From NCBI GenBank assembly GCA_934364765.1, contig CAKRMO010000001.1:1-16669 (forward strand): a stretch of 16,669 bases of DNA. The letters are read 5' to 3'. Below the pieces are notes generated by a model, which saw only the letters and a program-made list of their open reading frames with translations, searched no databases and was not told the origin of the DNA. Source of the stretch: an uncultured Bacteroidaceae bacterium (lineage in GTDB: Bacteria; Bacteroidota; Bacteroidia; Bacteroidales; Bacteroidaceae). Positions 1-10,700 of this stretch are shown piece by piece (position 1 is the first letter of the stretch; each line of letters starts with the position of its first letter). A program made the translations under genes and the position numbers.

Positions 1-1367
1 AAATCCTTGGAATTGAATGTATAATACCCACCACTCTTGTATTTTTTCAAAAGTCTCACATAGTTCAAAAAATCCTCACACATTAACAGGCACTTCGTTA
101 CATCTTCCTCCACATCGGCAAGAATGTACAAACCACTATAAACGCCCACACCGGCAGAAGCCACATTCAACTTTATGCTTGACAAATCTTTCACGCAGGT
201 ATTAATGGCAATTTTCGTTCGCCATACGTCTTTTATCGCCTGTGTCCTTCCATACAAAAACCATTCTTTTGATGATTCTGATTTGCCTTTAAGCAACAAA
301 AACTTATTCTGTTCCAAATATTCACGCACCCCATCCTCTTTGCACAACTCCTCATACGGCAAAGGCTTACCCTCTTTGTCATAAGGAAAGAACGCCTTAT
401 ACCGCTTGCCTGTCGAAGCCTTGATTACATGAATTATATGTGATGAAAACGGGAAATCATGCTTTATAAACACGTCGTCGGCAAGAGTTGCAAAACCGTT
501 TTTCACAACAACTCGTTTCGGGCAAATGCTTGTCCGGATAGCTTTAAGCAGAGAAAGCTCTTTAGATTTGCCCAAATAAAACAAACCGCCAATACAAACC
601 TGCGAAAAAGACAAATGTTCAATTGCCCTTTTGCTTAATGTCGTATCATAAACAGAATATAGGAAAGTTTTTTGTCTATACCCTTTTCTAAAAAGCGAGA
701 CAATCGTGTAGGTTGTTGCATCAAAAACCTGCAAATGCCCAAGATTGACAATTTCCAACAAATTCTCATTCTTATAAACATATTCACGCAACATTTTTCC
801 AGCCAAACTGGTAAGCCAGGAACTTGGAGCTATGTAACATAATTTGCCGCCTATTTTAAGCATCCTGAAACCTATTTCAAAGAACACGAGATATAAATCG
901 GTCATGCCGCCATGCGCAAAGCGGAATTGCTTTGCCAAGTCATAACTCTCTTTCATATTGTGAACCCTCACATAAGGGGGATTGCCTAAAACATAATCCA
1001 TCTTGCCGTTGAAACTATGCTCTTTGAGTGCGTCGCCACAAAGAACATCCCAACAGAATCCATTAAGATTGTACTGCCTGGCTATATAATTCAAATTCTC
1101 CAAACATTTCAAATATTCTGAAGGGACAACTTCAATACCATGAACATATCTTTCCAAATGCTGTTTGAGCAACATCGTATCTTCGCATCCAGAAAGAAAA
1201 GCGCAACAATATCTTTTTACTATTTCTTTCAAAAACGCACCATCGCCACAGCTGTTGTCAATCACGTGCTTGCCCAACACGGCATTTCCACTATAGCCCG
1301 CCGTATCCATGATTTCACGGACTAAGCGATCGGGAGTATAGACTTGCCCCGACTTTTTCTTTTTCAT
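1..1367 (-). CDS. Adenine-specific DNA methyltransferase, TaqI/Eco57I-like (3' end outside window)
   Basis: About 455 codons are visible from ATG at 1367, and the frame is still open at base 1, so the C-terminus is missing. The N-terminus has GQVYTP (typical of gamma-class N6-adenine methylases), then the SAM-binding motif I VIDNSCGDGAF at residues 35-45 and the catalytic motif IV NPPYVRVHN from residue 129. Near the edge, SGGYYTFNSKD resembles the closing segment of TaqI/Eco57I-like enzymes, so little is probably missing. It should transfer a methyl group from SAM to the N6 of adenine at a specific site. It could be the methylase of a restriction system, a type IIG fragment, or an orphan; the partner would lie to the left. 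Its AT-rich composition (20 of 60 GC at 241-300) is unlike the giant gene upstream. A possible attenuator-like RNA precedes it. An ATG at 1377 is in another frame and was not chosen. Confidence 0.9.
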   Translation of the reverse strand, partial: MKKKKSGQVYTPDRLVREIMDTAGYSGNAVLGKHVIDNSCGDGAFLKEIVKRYCCAFLSGCEDTMLLKQHLERYVHGIEVVPSEYLKCLENLNYIARQYNLNGFCWDVLCGDALKEHSFNGKMDYVLGNPPYVRVHNMKESYDLAKQFRFAHGGMTDLYLVFFEIGFRMLKIGGKLCYIAPSSWLTSLAGKMLREYVYKNENLLEIVNLGHLQVFDATTYTIVSLFRKGYRQKTFLYSVYDTTLSKRAIEHLSFSQVCIGGLFYLGKSKELSLLKAIRTSICPKRVVVKNGFATLADDVFIKHDFPFSSHIIHVIKASTGKRYKAFFPYDKEGKPLPYEELCKEDGVREYLEQNKFLLLKGKSESSKEWFLYGRTQAIKDVWRTKIAINTCVKDLSSIKLNVASAGVGVYSGLYILADVEEDVTKCLLMCEDFLNYVRLLKKYKSGGYYTFNSKD

Positions 1368-1432
1368 TTTGCACCATTTGCACGTAAACTATAATTCAGC
1401 AAACACGGGCTGTTCCAGAACCGACAAGACAT

Positions 1433-1454
1433 AAAAAAGCGCAGACTTACGCTT
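1433..1454 (-). terminator. Intrinsic terminator-like hairpin upstream of the methyltransferase gene
   Basis: On the minus strand, AAGCG (1454-1450) pairs with CGCTT (1441-1437), and the RNA then continues as a U run (six U in total). The stem is only 5 bp plus a possible U-G pair. It would end a transcript before the methyltransferase ATG, 66 bp further on. Its 3' arm can also pair with an upstream segment (1503-1512), which would prevent the terminator from forming. Confidence 0.45.
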
Positions 1455-1573
1455 ATCTTATCTTGAGGTCCTAGGAATAACCCGCATACATCGACAAGTT
1501 CCGCCCGCGCTTAGCGCAGACGTTCACAAACTTACCCGGCTGTATGCTTCTATGAAATTTCCTAGGTTTCAAG
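1437..1573 (-). ncRNA. Structured RNA or attenuator leader before the methyltransferase gene
   Basis: The arms 1462-1477 and 1558-1573 share the palindrome CCTAGG and form a long outer stem. Inside it are GCATAC/GTATGC (1484-1489 with 1542-1547), AAGTT/AACTT (1496-1500 with 1529-1533) and an apical GCGC-TTA-GCGC (1507-1517). The apical extension contains C/A mismatches on the plus strand that become G-U pairs on the minus strand, while two outer pairs favour plus, so pairing alone does not fix the strand. The terminator-like T run favours minus. I tested SRP RNA and 6S RNA by eye and recognise neither. It could be an independent small RNA or the 5' leader of the methyltransferase mRNA. Confidence 0.45.
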
Positions 1574-1610
1574 ATTATACCGAATAAATAGCAAACGCTA
1601 TTATTATACC
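1574..1610. repeat. Hairpin flanked by 8-bp direct repeats
   Basis: ATTATACC occurs at 1574-1581 and again at 1603-1610. Between the copies lies the 6-bp hairpin AATAGC/GCTATT (1587-1592 with 1597-1602, loop AAAC). On the minus strand the repeats read GGTATAAT and the hairpin could be a weak terminator for the giant gene. The rest of the gap towards that gene (1611-1743) is AT-rich and shows nothing further that I can support. Confidence 0.4.
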
Positions 1611-1743
1611 AATAAGACTTGCCTCAACACAAAAGGGTGCATCAGCACTACAAAATTAGTGATAAAATCTAACACACAAACACTACAGCTTCCATTTATC
1701 TCTATTCAAAAAGACTATCATCTTACAAGTGTAAGCTATTTCT

Positions 1744-4700
1744 TCATCTAAAGAGCAACGGCTTTCTTCTCCGCCTCCTTGTAAGGGCAAGCACGCACTC
1801 GAACTTGCCGTTTAGGAGGTCGCTCGGGTGGTTCACCGCGAAGTTCATGAACCGCTGCTTCACAAGCACGTTGCGGTTTCCCTGCATTATCGCGCTTTCC
1901 GCCATGGCCTCCATGTTTGCGAACGGGTCGTCAGCCTTGCTCTTGCGCCCCTTGGCCGTCCTTATCGGCGCGTTGAAGCCGCCCCGGTTGTCAGACGAGA
2001 CATAGGCGTAGGCATCCTCTGCGGTCTTCTCGTCAAAGCCCCGCAGGGGTATGTAGTTTTTGTACATCCCGCGTATGTCGTCATAGGTCTCGCGGCTTAT
2101 CATGCCGCTCTCGTACGACTTCAGCAGCGTCGCCGCGTTCACGGCGTTCACCCTGTCCCAAAGGGTCCTCACCGTATGCGCCCCCTCATAGTCCGCAACC
2201 ATGCGCCGTGCCTCGGCTTCCGCGTCAGCCACATTGTCCGTGCCTGTCAGCGCCGTCAGCCCTGCATAGTCCCTCTCGCGGTTCTCCAAGTAAAGCTCCC
2301 GCTCACGTGCCGCAACGTCCACGGAGGCATCTTTGGCAAACTCCTCACGCGCCTTTTTCCTCGCGTCCCTGCGTGCCATCACCACATTGCGCTCCAGTCC
2401 GTGCTTGGCCATCATGTAGTCCGTGAGCTCCGCACGTTCCCCTGCGGTCTTGGCGAGCCTTGCCGCCTCCTTGAGCAGCGGCTTGAACAGCCTCTGCCCG
2501 AACACCGAGCATTCCGCCTGGTTCACCGACGACAGCCTGTTCTCGCCCAAATAGGCGTTCTCGAAGCCCGCAACGTCCTCAATGTACGTCCCGCCCCTGC
2601 CCTCGGCTTTCAGTATAGCGTCCATCGCCTCCTTCAGACCAAGCATGCTGTCCTGCAATGCCTCCTGCGTCTGGTACAGTCCGCGCGAAACGCGCCGCTC
2701 GTATATGTCGCGGGCAAGAGCCTTCCTGTACTCCGCTTCGTCGCCGTCCCGGAACATCAGCTCCTCGTCAGACACGTTGCGCCTGTACCCGAAACTTGCG
2801 GGGATGTAACTTTCACCACCTGCGGTGCGGGGACTTTCGGATTTTTCGGCTACCTTTGCAGCAGATAAGGCTGCACCCAAGTCAGTACGACTAAACGTAG
2901 GACTGCCTTGCATAGGGACAGACCGAGTACTAACCTCACTGTTGCCGCCAGCCTTTTCTATTTTATCCCACCCGGTCAAAAGCCAAGTCTCCTTTCCGCC
3001 GTTCCTTGTAAGGGCAAGCACGCACTCAAACCTGCCGTTTGACAGGATTACGGTCTTGTTCCCCTCCACATAGCGGTCTATCTTCCCCTTGCAAAGCACA
3101 TCGACAATCTGCCTCACAACCTCGCCGCCATGTTTCGCGCCTATATGGGCAAGACCGTAGCCGCCCTTGAAGTTCCTTGCAGGGTTGCCTGTCTCGCCCC
3201 AGTACAGCCCTACATTCCTGTCCCCGCCGTACCGCTCCAAGTCTTCACGTACAACGGCATCCGGCACGTAGTCCGCGGCGTCCGCAATCTGGCGCATGGC
3301 TTCAACGGCAGACTTCCTGTTGGCATCCTCCTGCTCCCGCTGTCTCACGAAATCGTCAAACGTAAGGCTGCGCACCTTACGCACCGCCTCTTCATACTCG
3401 CTCTCCGCGACTTTCCTTGCGCGTCTCCTTTCCTGCGGCGCAATGCTTTCGGGGTAAGTGTAACGGTTGTTAAGCCAGCCTCTGTACGTTACGCCGTTGC
3501 TTGCGGTGAACGGAAGCAGCCTCTCCGTCTCCTCTTTCACATAGTCGTTATACTCCCGGCGCAGCCGTGCCATCCTTGCCTCCTCCGGGGACTTCAATTC
3601 CATCACGCGCCAAAGGGTGGGGTATGCGTCCCGGAACTCCGCGCTCCCCGCGCCGTCCTCCGTGGCGGCACGGCGCACTGCCTCATCATCCCTGTTGAAA
3701 CGCTCCGCCTCGTCCATGAGGGCGTAAACGTCGGCGGCGTTCATCTCCGCCTGAACAAGGTCAATGCCTATGTGCCGTATCATGCCGTCCGTGTCCGCCT
3801 CAACCTCCACGCCGCTTTTATCAGCCCTGTCATACGCACTCCCCGGCTTCGTGTGGTCGGCGCTCCTCACCTCATACATCACGCCGTAGCGGCTGAACTC
3901 CGCGTACTCGCTCCCCGTGCGCGCCTTGTGCCGCGCCGCCTTGACACCCTCCTTCTCCAAGTGCGCCAGCAGCGCGTTGAACGTGGCGGTGGGCTTCCGG
4001 CGGAACTCTATGCCCCTGCCGTCGCGGAACGTCTTCACGTCGCCCACGCGGTAAAGCTCCCTTTCCGCCGCTTTTTCATCAAAAACCTTGGGGTTCTCGA
4101 AGTTTTCAACTATCTTTGCAGCAGAAAGGAACTCTTGGCTATGTGTAGCGTCCGCAATTGGAGCGGAGGAGCTTATGTAGCCAAGAGTTCTTTCTTTGTC
4201 CGCATACAGCATCATTCCTTTGTTTATCCATGCCGCCACCTTGTTGTTGTCTTTGCCATAAACAGAGGTTACAAGGTTTATGTCCTGCACTTCCCCTTTA
4301 TTCACATCAATGCTTACCAAGGCATTGCCTCCGTTCAGCTTCAGCTCCGTAAGAACGGAAAAACTTCCGTCATAGCTGCCTTTGAAAACGGCAATGGGGT
4401 CTTGGACGGCATTGGGCAAATCCCGCAATTCCTTTACAGAATATCCGTGAGCGGCAGCCTTCTTTACCGCCTTGTTCCCATACAGCCTTATATCCCTGTC
4501 CGGGATGCCGGCACTGGCAAGCGTTTTGGACGGCCGTCCGAGTGAAAGCGCCATCTTGTCGGCGTTCTCCTCTGTAAGTTCCTCAAGCTGCTCGTTGAAC
4601 CGCTTGTTCACCTCATCAAGTTCCTCATTGAACCGCTCGTTTTCCGTTGCGCCATAGCCGGACATCCCGTCAAAGCCCGCGCCCTCACGCGCAACCACGG

Positions 4701-7700
4701 TGTCGGCGGCATCAGCCACGCTCGGCCTCCCGCCGTTCCTCTTCCGCTTGTAAGCCTCGTGAAGCACGAAAGCCCACTCTTTGTCGCCCCACTTCCTCAC
4801 ACCGGGTATGCCGAGACCCTCGGCGAGCTTCCTTAGCGCGTTCTGAAGCACGGCTTTAAGCCGCCCCCAGAAGGTAAGCTCCTCCGCGCTCATTTTCTCA
4901 AAGCCTTTCTCGCCTATGCGTCCTGCAAGGTCGGCGGCGTACTCCTCGGCGGCGTTGCGCCTGAACTGCCCGCGCTTACCGCCCGCCTCAACATGGGCTT
5001 CCGCCAAGTCGGTGTAATAGTATGCGTCTGCATTCTCACCCTTTGCCTCATGCTCCCTGCGCTTCCGTTTCATCAGCCTGTCAACCTCGGCGTCGTACAT
5101 CTTCCGCGCCATGCGGTCTATGCTCTCCTGTATGCCGTCCTTCGACACACGGTAAAGCTCGTCAAGGGCGTTGTTCAGTTTCTCCTCTTCGGGGAACAGC
5201 ACACGCAGCCCGCCATGCCCCACAACCTCGTGCAGCACGGTGTTCTCAACGTCAGCCACATTCGCGTGGTTGGGTATCACCACCGTAACCTCGCCCGTCA
5301 TGGGGTTGAAGCTGCCTTTCATCCTGCGCTGGCGCACGCTTGGCAGTGCCGCCACCTCCGCGTCCGTGCGGACAATGCGCACAGGCGTGTTTAGAATTTC
5401 AGCCAACTCGTTCACTCTCTCGGTCATGGCGTTCTCCATCGCTTCCTTGGGTTCGCCCACCCACTTGCCCGCCATCTTCGCGTTGATGCGTGCAATGTCC
5501 TCGTTGCTGACGAATGGTATGTGTCCCTCTCTGCCGGGAATAACATCACGGCTCTCCCAATTCTGCTCATCGAGTGCGCGGCTTTCTTCGGGTGTCAGTT
5601 CCTTGCCGTCAAGCTCAAAACGGTAGCCCATCTTCTCCAACTCCCTGCGCACCTGCGGTACAAAGCGGTTATAGTCGCGGTGGCTCTTCAATGCCTCACG
5701 CTTGCCAGGGTGCTTCTTCCAGTACTCGTCTATCATCTTCGCCTCTTCCTCGCGAGTGAGCACCTTGTCTATCTTGCTCCAGCGCGAGAGGTAGAGCGTG
5801 CGGCCGTTGTTCCACTGGTGCGCGCCTGTGGGCAACAGGGCATAGTCGGCATAGAATGGCTCGTCTATCTCCGATTTCGGGATAAGACTGCGCACAACAA
5901 CAAGGTTAGGACGCTTGTACGCCTCGCCAAACTGGGTGTTCAACGGTGTCTCAATGGCATGGTCGTAGGGGTCGTATGCCGCCCACAAGCCCTTGTCCTC
6001 GGGGTTCTTCTTCAAGAAGTATTGCAGTTGTGCGTCCTTGGTCTTGCCTTTCACAAACTTCAACCCCTCGTTGATAGGCAGTTCCGTGGTTTTCTTGCCG
6101 TCCACCATGAGGTAGCCGTTCCTGTTGAGTTCGTCCAACAGCTTCTGCTGTTCCGGGGTGAGCTTTATTGGCTGTGGGTTGGAGTAGTTCCACTTGCTGC
6201 CCTCCAAGGTTCTGCGCTCGCCCGTGTCCGCATCAATGAATGCCATTGGCGAACCGAGCGCATCGTCCTCAAAGGCTTGCACGTTGCGGTACACTGGCAC
6301 AAGCTCGCTGTCGGGCAACGCCTCAAGCTCCTTTGCCTTGGGGTCATCGTCCTCAAGCAAGCGGAACTTGGTCTTGTCATCGCTCGTCTCGTCCTCTTCA
6401 TCTGCGACAATATCGGTAGCTGCATCCACGCTTGCGTCCATATCTCCGCTTTTCACGGCTTCCAGATATTCGCCGTCCGCAACTTTTTCACCCGGAACCT
6501 TGGGGTTCTCGAAATTCCTCACTACATTTGCAGCGGTATCAAGGACTTCATTGGCGATTGCCTGCGATTTTGATTTCGCTGAGGACAGCCAATTTAGTCC
6601 TTTTTCCTTGTCAGCCCATACAAGGCTGTTGTTTTCCGCTATCGGGTTTACCACGTTCTCGGTCTCGCGTCCATGTATTGTGAGTATGTCGTTCACCTCC
6701 ATGAAGCGGTGTCCCATTTGCTTTTCCTTTCCAAGCTCAACAGCCACGAATACATTCCTCCCCTCTGATGACTTCAGCTCAGTCAGGATGCTTATTGTGG
6801 ATTCATTGCCCTTGAATATGAATATGGGGGAACGCATGGCTTTTGGCAAATCTTTCATGTCAGAGGCAGACAAACCGTGCTTCTTTGCTGATTTCCTCAG
6901 CACCTTCTGTCTTATGATGATAGGCACATCGGGCATGAACTGCGCTATTGTGCCGCTTGGCAAACCTGCATTAAGGTAATCGCCGGCGTTCAGCGTCCCT
7001 TCTTGCCACTTGTCAAGCTGCTCGTTGAACTCCCCGTTCACACGCTCCAGATCATCGTCAGTCCGCTCCTGCCGCGCCTCTGCCATGCTTGCTCCCGCAC
7101 CGCCAAGCCCCCTTTCAAGGAATATCTGGTCCTCCCTCGCAACATCCTCCGTATCCGCCGCAAGGCTCGCCCTGCGCTCCTCGGGTGTCATGCGGATGCG
7201 CCTCTCAACGTTGCGGGCCTCAACCTCGCCGCCAAGAGACCGGTATATGTCGGATGGGGCGAGGTCTGTTTTCCCGCCGATTATCTTACTCTGCTTTCCT
7301 ATGATTTTCTCCGCCTCATCAAGCTTCGACTTGAGCAGCTCACGGTCGGCATCCTTGAATCCGGCACTGTCCAAATACACACGCAGCAATGCACTCTGCA
7401 ATAAATGTCCGCTGTTGCGGTATTCTTTCATTTTTGATGCCAGCTCATCAGCCGCCCCTTTGTCCAGAGAGCGAATCCATTCGTCAGCAGTCGGCACTCC
7501 GGCAAGCCTTGCCGCCTTGTCCAATCCGTCTGACACACGCTCCCTCACTTCGCGAATCTTGTGTTTGGCTTCCTCCATCATCCCGATGTTCCCGCCTCCT
7601 GCAAAGCCCTCAATATGCTGTATGGCGTGCTGTATCTCATGGGCAAGGACCTTGTTGTAAAACACGGTGTTTGCCACATTGACCGCAATCATGCCCTCAC

Positions 7701-10700
7701 CGTGTCCGCCTCCGTGCGGGTCGTAATACGCGCCCACATTGCTGTGCGGGTCGTTAATGAACATAAGGGGCATACCTTTCAGTCCGGGGTATGCCCTGAA
7801 CAGCTCATCCGCCCTCACATAGTCGTCAAGGTGCGGGTGGTCGTCCACGCCGTCCTTGAAGACCTTCCTGAACTCATTGTATTCGTCCGACAGCTCGTCG
7901 AAGCGTTTTTGCTCCTCATCCGACAGCCTGCCGTCGCTTTCAATCACCTTGTCCGTCAGTGCGTCATATTCCTTTCTCAAAGGCCACGCCGCATAAGCCT
8001 TGCCGAACCTCGCGTCCCCGTCCGGCACATACTCAATGTCGGGTATCTCATACCGCCACTTGCCGTCCGCGCCGCGCTCCCAGCCGGTGGCCAGCTTGAT
8101 GGCCTTGGCGTCTTTCCCCGCCTTTTCCATGTCACGGGCTACGGAGAGGTTGTCAAGGCGCACAGTCGCCTCCTCAGCCCTGTCCGCAGCCTCCGCGCCT
8201 TTCTCGCCTATGAACTGGTAGCGGACAATGTCCCCCGCGTTCACTTCCTGCACCTCGGCAAGCCCGGTGGTGTCCCTGAACTCGCCGCTGTACAAAGCCT
8301 GCCTTATGCTGCGCACAATCTCCGCCAAAGGCTTGCCCTCCGCATTCTCTATTGAACGCCTGTTGTAGAAATACTCTACAAGGTGGGCTGTGCCGTCGTT
8401 GTCAAGCCCCCTGTTCCTATGGCTCGAAATGACTATGCTTATTCCGTTGTCCTCGTTGTTCCTGTCAAAGTTGGAAACCCGGGCGTTATGGTTGCTTACC
8501 CGAATGGCAAGCCTGTTGCCGTTCGGCAAGTCAAACGAACCGTAGTTGCTCGCTTCATGCCGCTCAAGTCCCAACGCCCGCGACAAGTCAGTGATGAACC
8601 CTCTTGTCTTGTTCGTGCCTTTTTCCCCATAAGACTCCGCAAGACTGTCCAGATTTGTTTGTACCTTTGCACGGGCATCGGAAACGCCAGTGGCCTTATT
8701 AGTGGGATTTCCTGCTATTGTCGCGGTTTCCTTTGCTCCATCGGCACTTGAGACGACTGTAGGATGATGTTTCTTATCACGAGAAACGGACGCGGTTTCA
8801 AGTGCTCTTTTTTGTCTTGCGCTCAAGCGCACCGCATCCTTTCCGCCATTCCCGAACTTCCTCGGGTCAACGCCGTCAAGCAGGTCCTTCATCACCCTGT
8901 CGGCAACCTCGTCCGCGCTCGTGTAGTGTATGTGCAGGAAGTCCGCGACGGCTTTCCAGAACCGCCTCAAAGCCTCCCTCACGCGCTCAAGCGCACTCAC
9001 CGCCTCAGCCTTCTCAAACACACCGCCGTTGCCGTCCGCTATCTTCCGCGCCTCCTCACGCAGACGCTCCGCGCCCCTGCGCCCCGAATACGTGGCGATA
9101 ACCTCGTCGGCAATCTCATCATCGGTTTCAAGTTCGGGGTAACGCTTTTTCACTTCGTCCCAAACAGGCGTGCCTTTCATAAGCCCCACAACGTTCTTCC
9201 ACTCCTCTGCGTTGCCGCCGCGCAAGGCGCTCGCCCAAAGGTGTGCGTACTCATGCACAGGTGTCTCGGCATTGGCTATCTCCGGGTCTATGTATATCCT
9301 CCCGCCTACGGTGAAGCCGTAAGCCTCGCCGTTAGCCGTGCGGAAGAACCTCACCTTGTCGGTTATCCTCGCGTCCTTCTCGTTGAAGATTACGTAGTCT
9401 TTCGCGCCGTCCGCCCTGCCGCCGCTCCTGTACTGTGCAGGGTACTTTATGCCAGTGAAGCCTAAGTCTGAAAGTATCTTGCTTGCATTCTTGTCGCCAA
9501 CATACAAGCGGATTGCCTTATACAGGTATTCTCCTGTACCTGCATCTTCGATGCTGTCGGCAATATCCCTCTCCAGCACTTCCAATTCCACATCGCTTTC
9601 CGGGTTCTCCGTCTGTACCGCCGTTAAAGTCTTTGCCGCGAGCGCTTCCTTGTCTATCGTATCCGGCAAGGGTTTGTTCCACTCCAGATAGTTCCCGCCG
9701 TTGTCGTCGGGTATCTCGACGGTGTACAACATCCTCCGCTCAAAGCCACACAAATAGTCATAATCTCCGGCAACTTCCTTGGCATAGTCCAGAATTGAAT
9801 CCTCCACGGCGGAAGCGAAACTCTCCCTGTCCGATTCGTCGTCAAGGTCGAAATCGTCCACAGGGTTCAACCCGTAGAATTCATCCTCGTGTTCCTTAAA
9901 GTATTGCATGAACTGTTCAAGCGTATCCTTGTCCCTCGGCACGTCAAACTCGTAAAAACCGCCGGCGCCGTCATAATCCAATACCAGCCCGTCATCAACG
10001 CCATATTTCTCAAGGACCTTTTCCGCTATCTCCCTCTGTGCGTCTTCCCTTTCATCGTCAGGATATTCCGCCTCTCCGGGGTTTGCCTTCGCATACGCCC
10101 TTCCTATGCCCTCAACCTCGGTAACATACGTACCCCAGCCGTAGGCCTGTGCGCCCTCGCCCTCACCCATGTGGCTGTGGTCGAAAGCGTCGAAGTCCGC
10201 GCCGCTGCCGTGGTAAACCCTGTGCTCACGCACGGCATCCGCCGTTTCCGTGTCAGTCTCAACGCCGGGATAGCTCCAATTGCCGCCGATGTCCTTGGTG
10301 TGCAGCTTAACGTCAGCGTCTATCACACGCACATTGCCAGCCTTGTCCCGCACGATGTTCGACTTCTGCAAATCAGACACGACAATGCTGCCGTTGCTGA
10401 ACACGGTCCTCTCCTCATTCAACGGCTCAAAACCGAGCTTGCGCATATACTCCGTGCGCTCATCCGTGGTCAAAGGAACGGATGTGCTGAAGTCAACAAA
10501 GGGCTGTTTGAGGAACTTGACGAACTTGCCGCCAACCTCGCCATAGCCCAAAATCTCATACCTGCTGTTTGGAAAAACGTAATTGAACAATGCCACTTGG
10601 TCAACGTCCGTGGGGAATTTCCTGCTCTCAAACTTGCCCTTGGAAACCTTCACCACGTATTTGCCGTCCTTGGACTGGTAAACCACGCTGTCCTTGCCGC

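Larger units (their letters stand above)
4078..4641 (-). other. MuF-C-like nuclease module 3 (residues 3495-3682)
   Basis: Begins with a FNEQL-type heptad linker, then the pattern of small beta strands around ELRDLPNAVQDPIAVFKG and DINLVTSVYGKD, and ends with IVENFENPKV. Module 2 (residues 2690-2880) follows the same plan. MuF-C belongs to the barnase-type nuclease superfamily in published polyvalent-protein work; activity here is inferred. Confidence 0.65.
6484..7041 (-). other. MuF-C-like nuclease module 2 (residues 2690-2880)
   Basis: Same plan as module 3: a FNEQL heptad linker, DMKDLPKAMRSPIFIFKG, VNDILTIHGRE and an ending VVRNFENPKV. The relationship to module 3 is clear along the whole length, so both probably come from one duplicated or twice-acquired cassette. 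Confidence 0.65.

Noticed and set aside
1437..1573. Identification of the structured RNA as SRP RNA, 6S RNA or tmRNA
   Set aside because: No GGAA-capped helix 8 or its conserved internal loops, no tmRNA tag or tRNA-like ends, and I could not match the 6S open-bubble layout.
1828..2868. Long plus-strand ORFs opposite the giant gene (this one, 5521-6573, 9889-10872, 11347-12327, 13165-14247)
   Set aside because: Shadow frames of a GC-rich gene; compositions rich in Arg, His, Leu and Val without domains, and the opposite strand has clear protein motifs throughout.
3357..3364. Minus-strand TACGTTTG inside the giant gene
   Set aside because: No TTG or TTTG at a suitable distance and no nested ORF or hairpin follows; consistent with chance.
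3130..4545. Long plus-strand ORF of 471 codons opposite the giant gene, including an internal ATG at 4141 with AAAGGA upstream and promoter F ahead of it
   Set aside because: It mirrors the codon structure of the GC-rich giant gene, its product looks like no protein family, and the equivalent place downstream of promoter E has no matching ORF. An untranslated antisense RNA is the better reading.
8496..8678. Other nested minus-strand ORFs (also 5951-6193, 6165-6425, 9654-9845, 14975-15184)
   Set aside because: No ribosome binding site and unconvincing products, while the host frame there carries recognisable module sequence.
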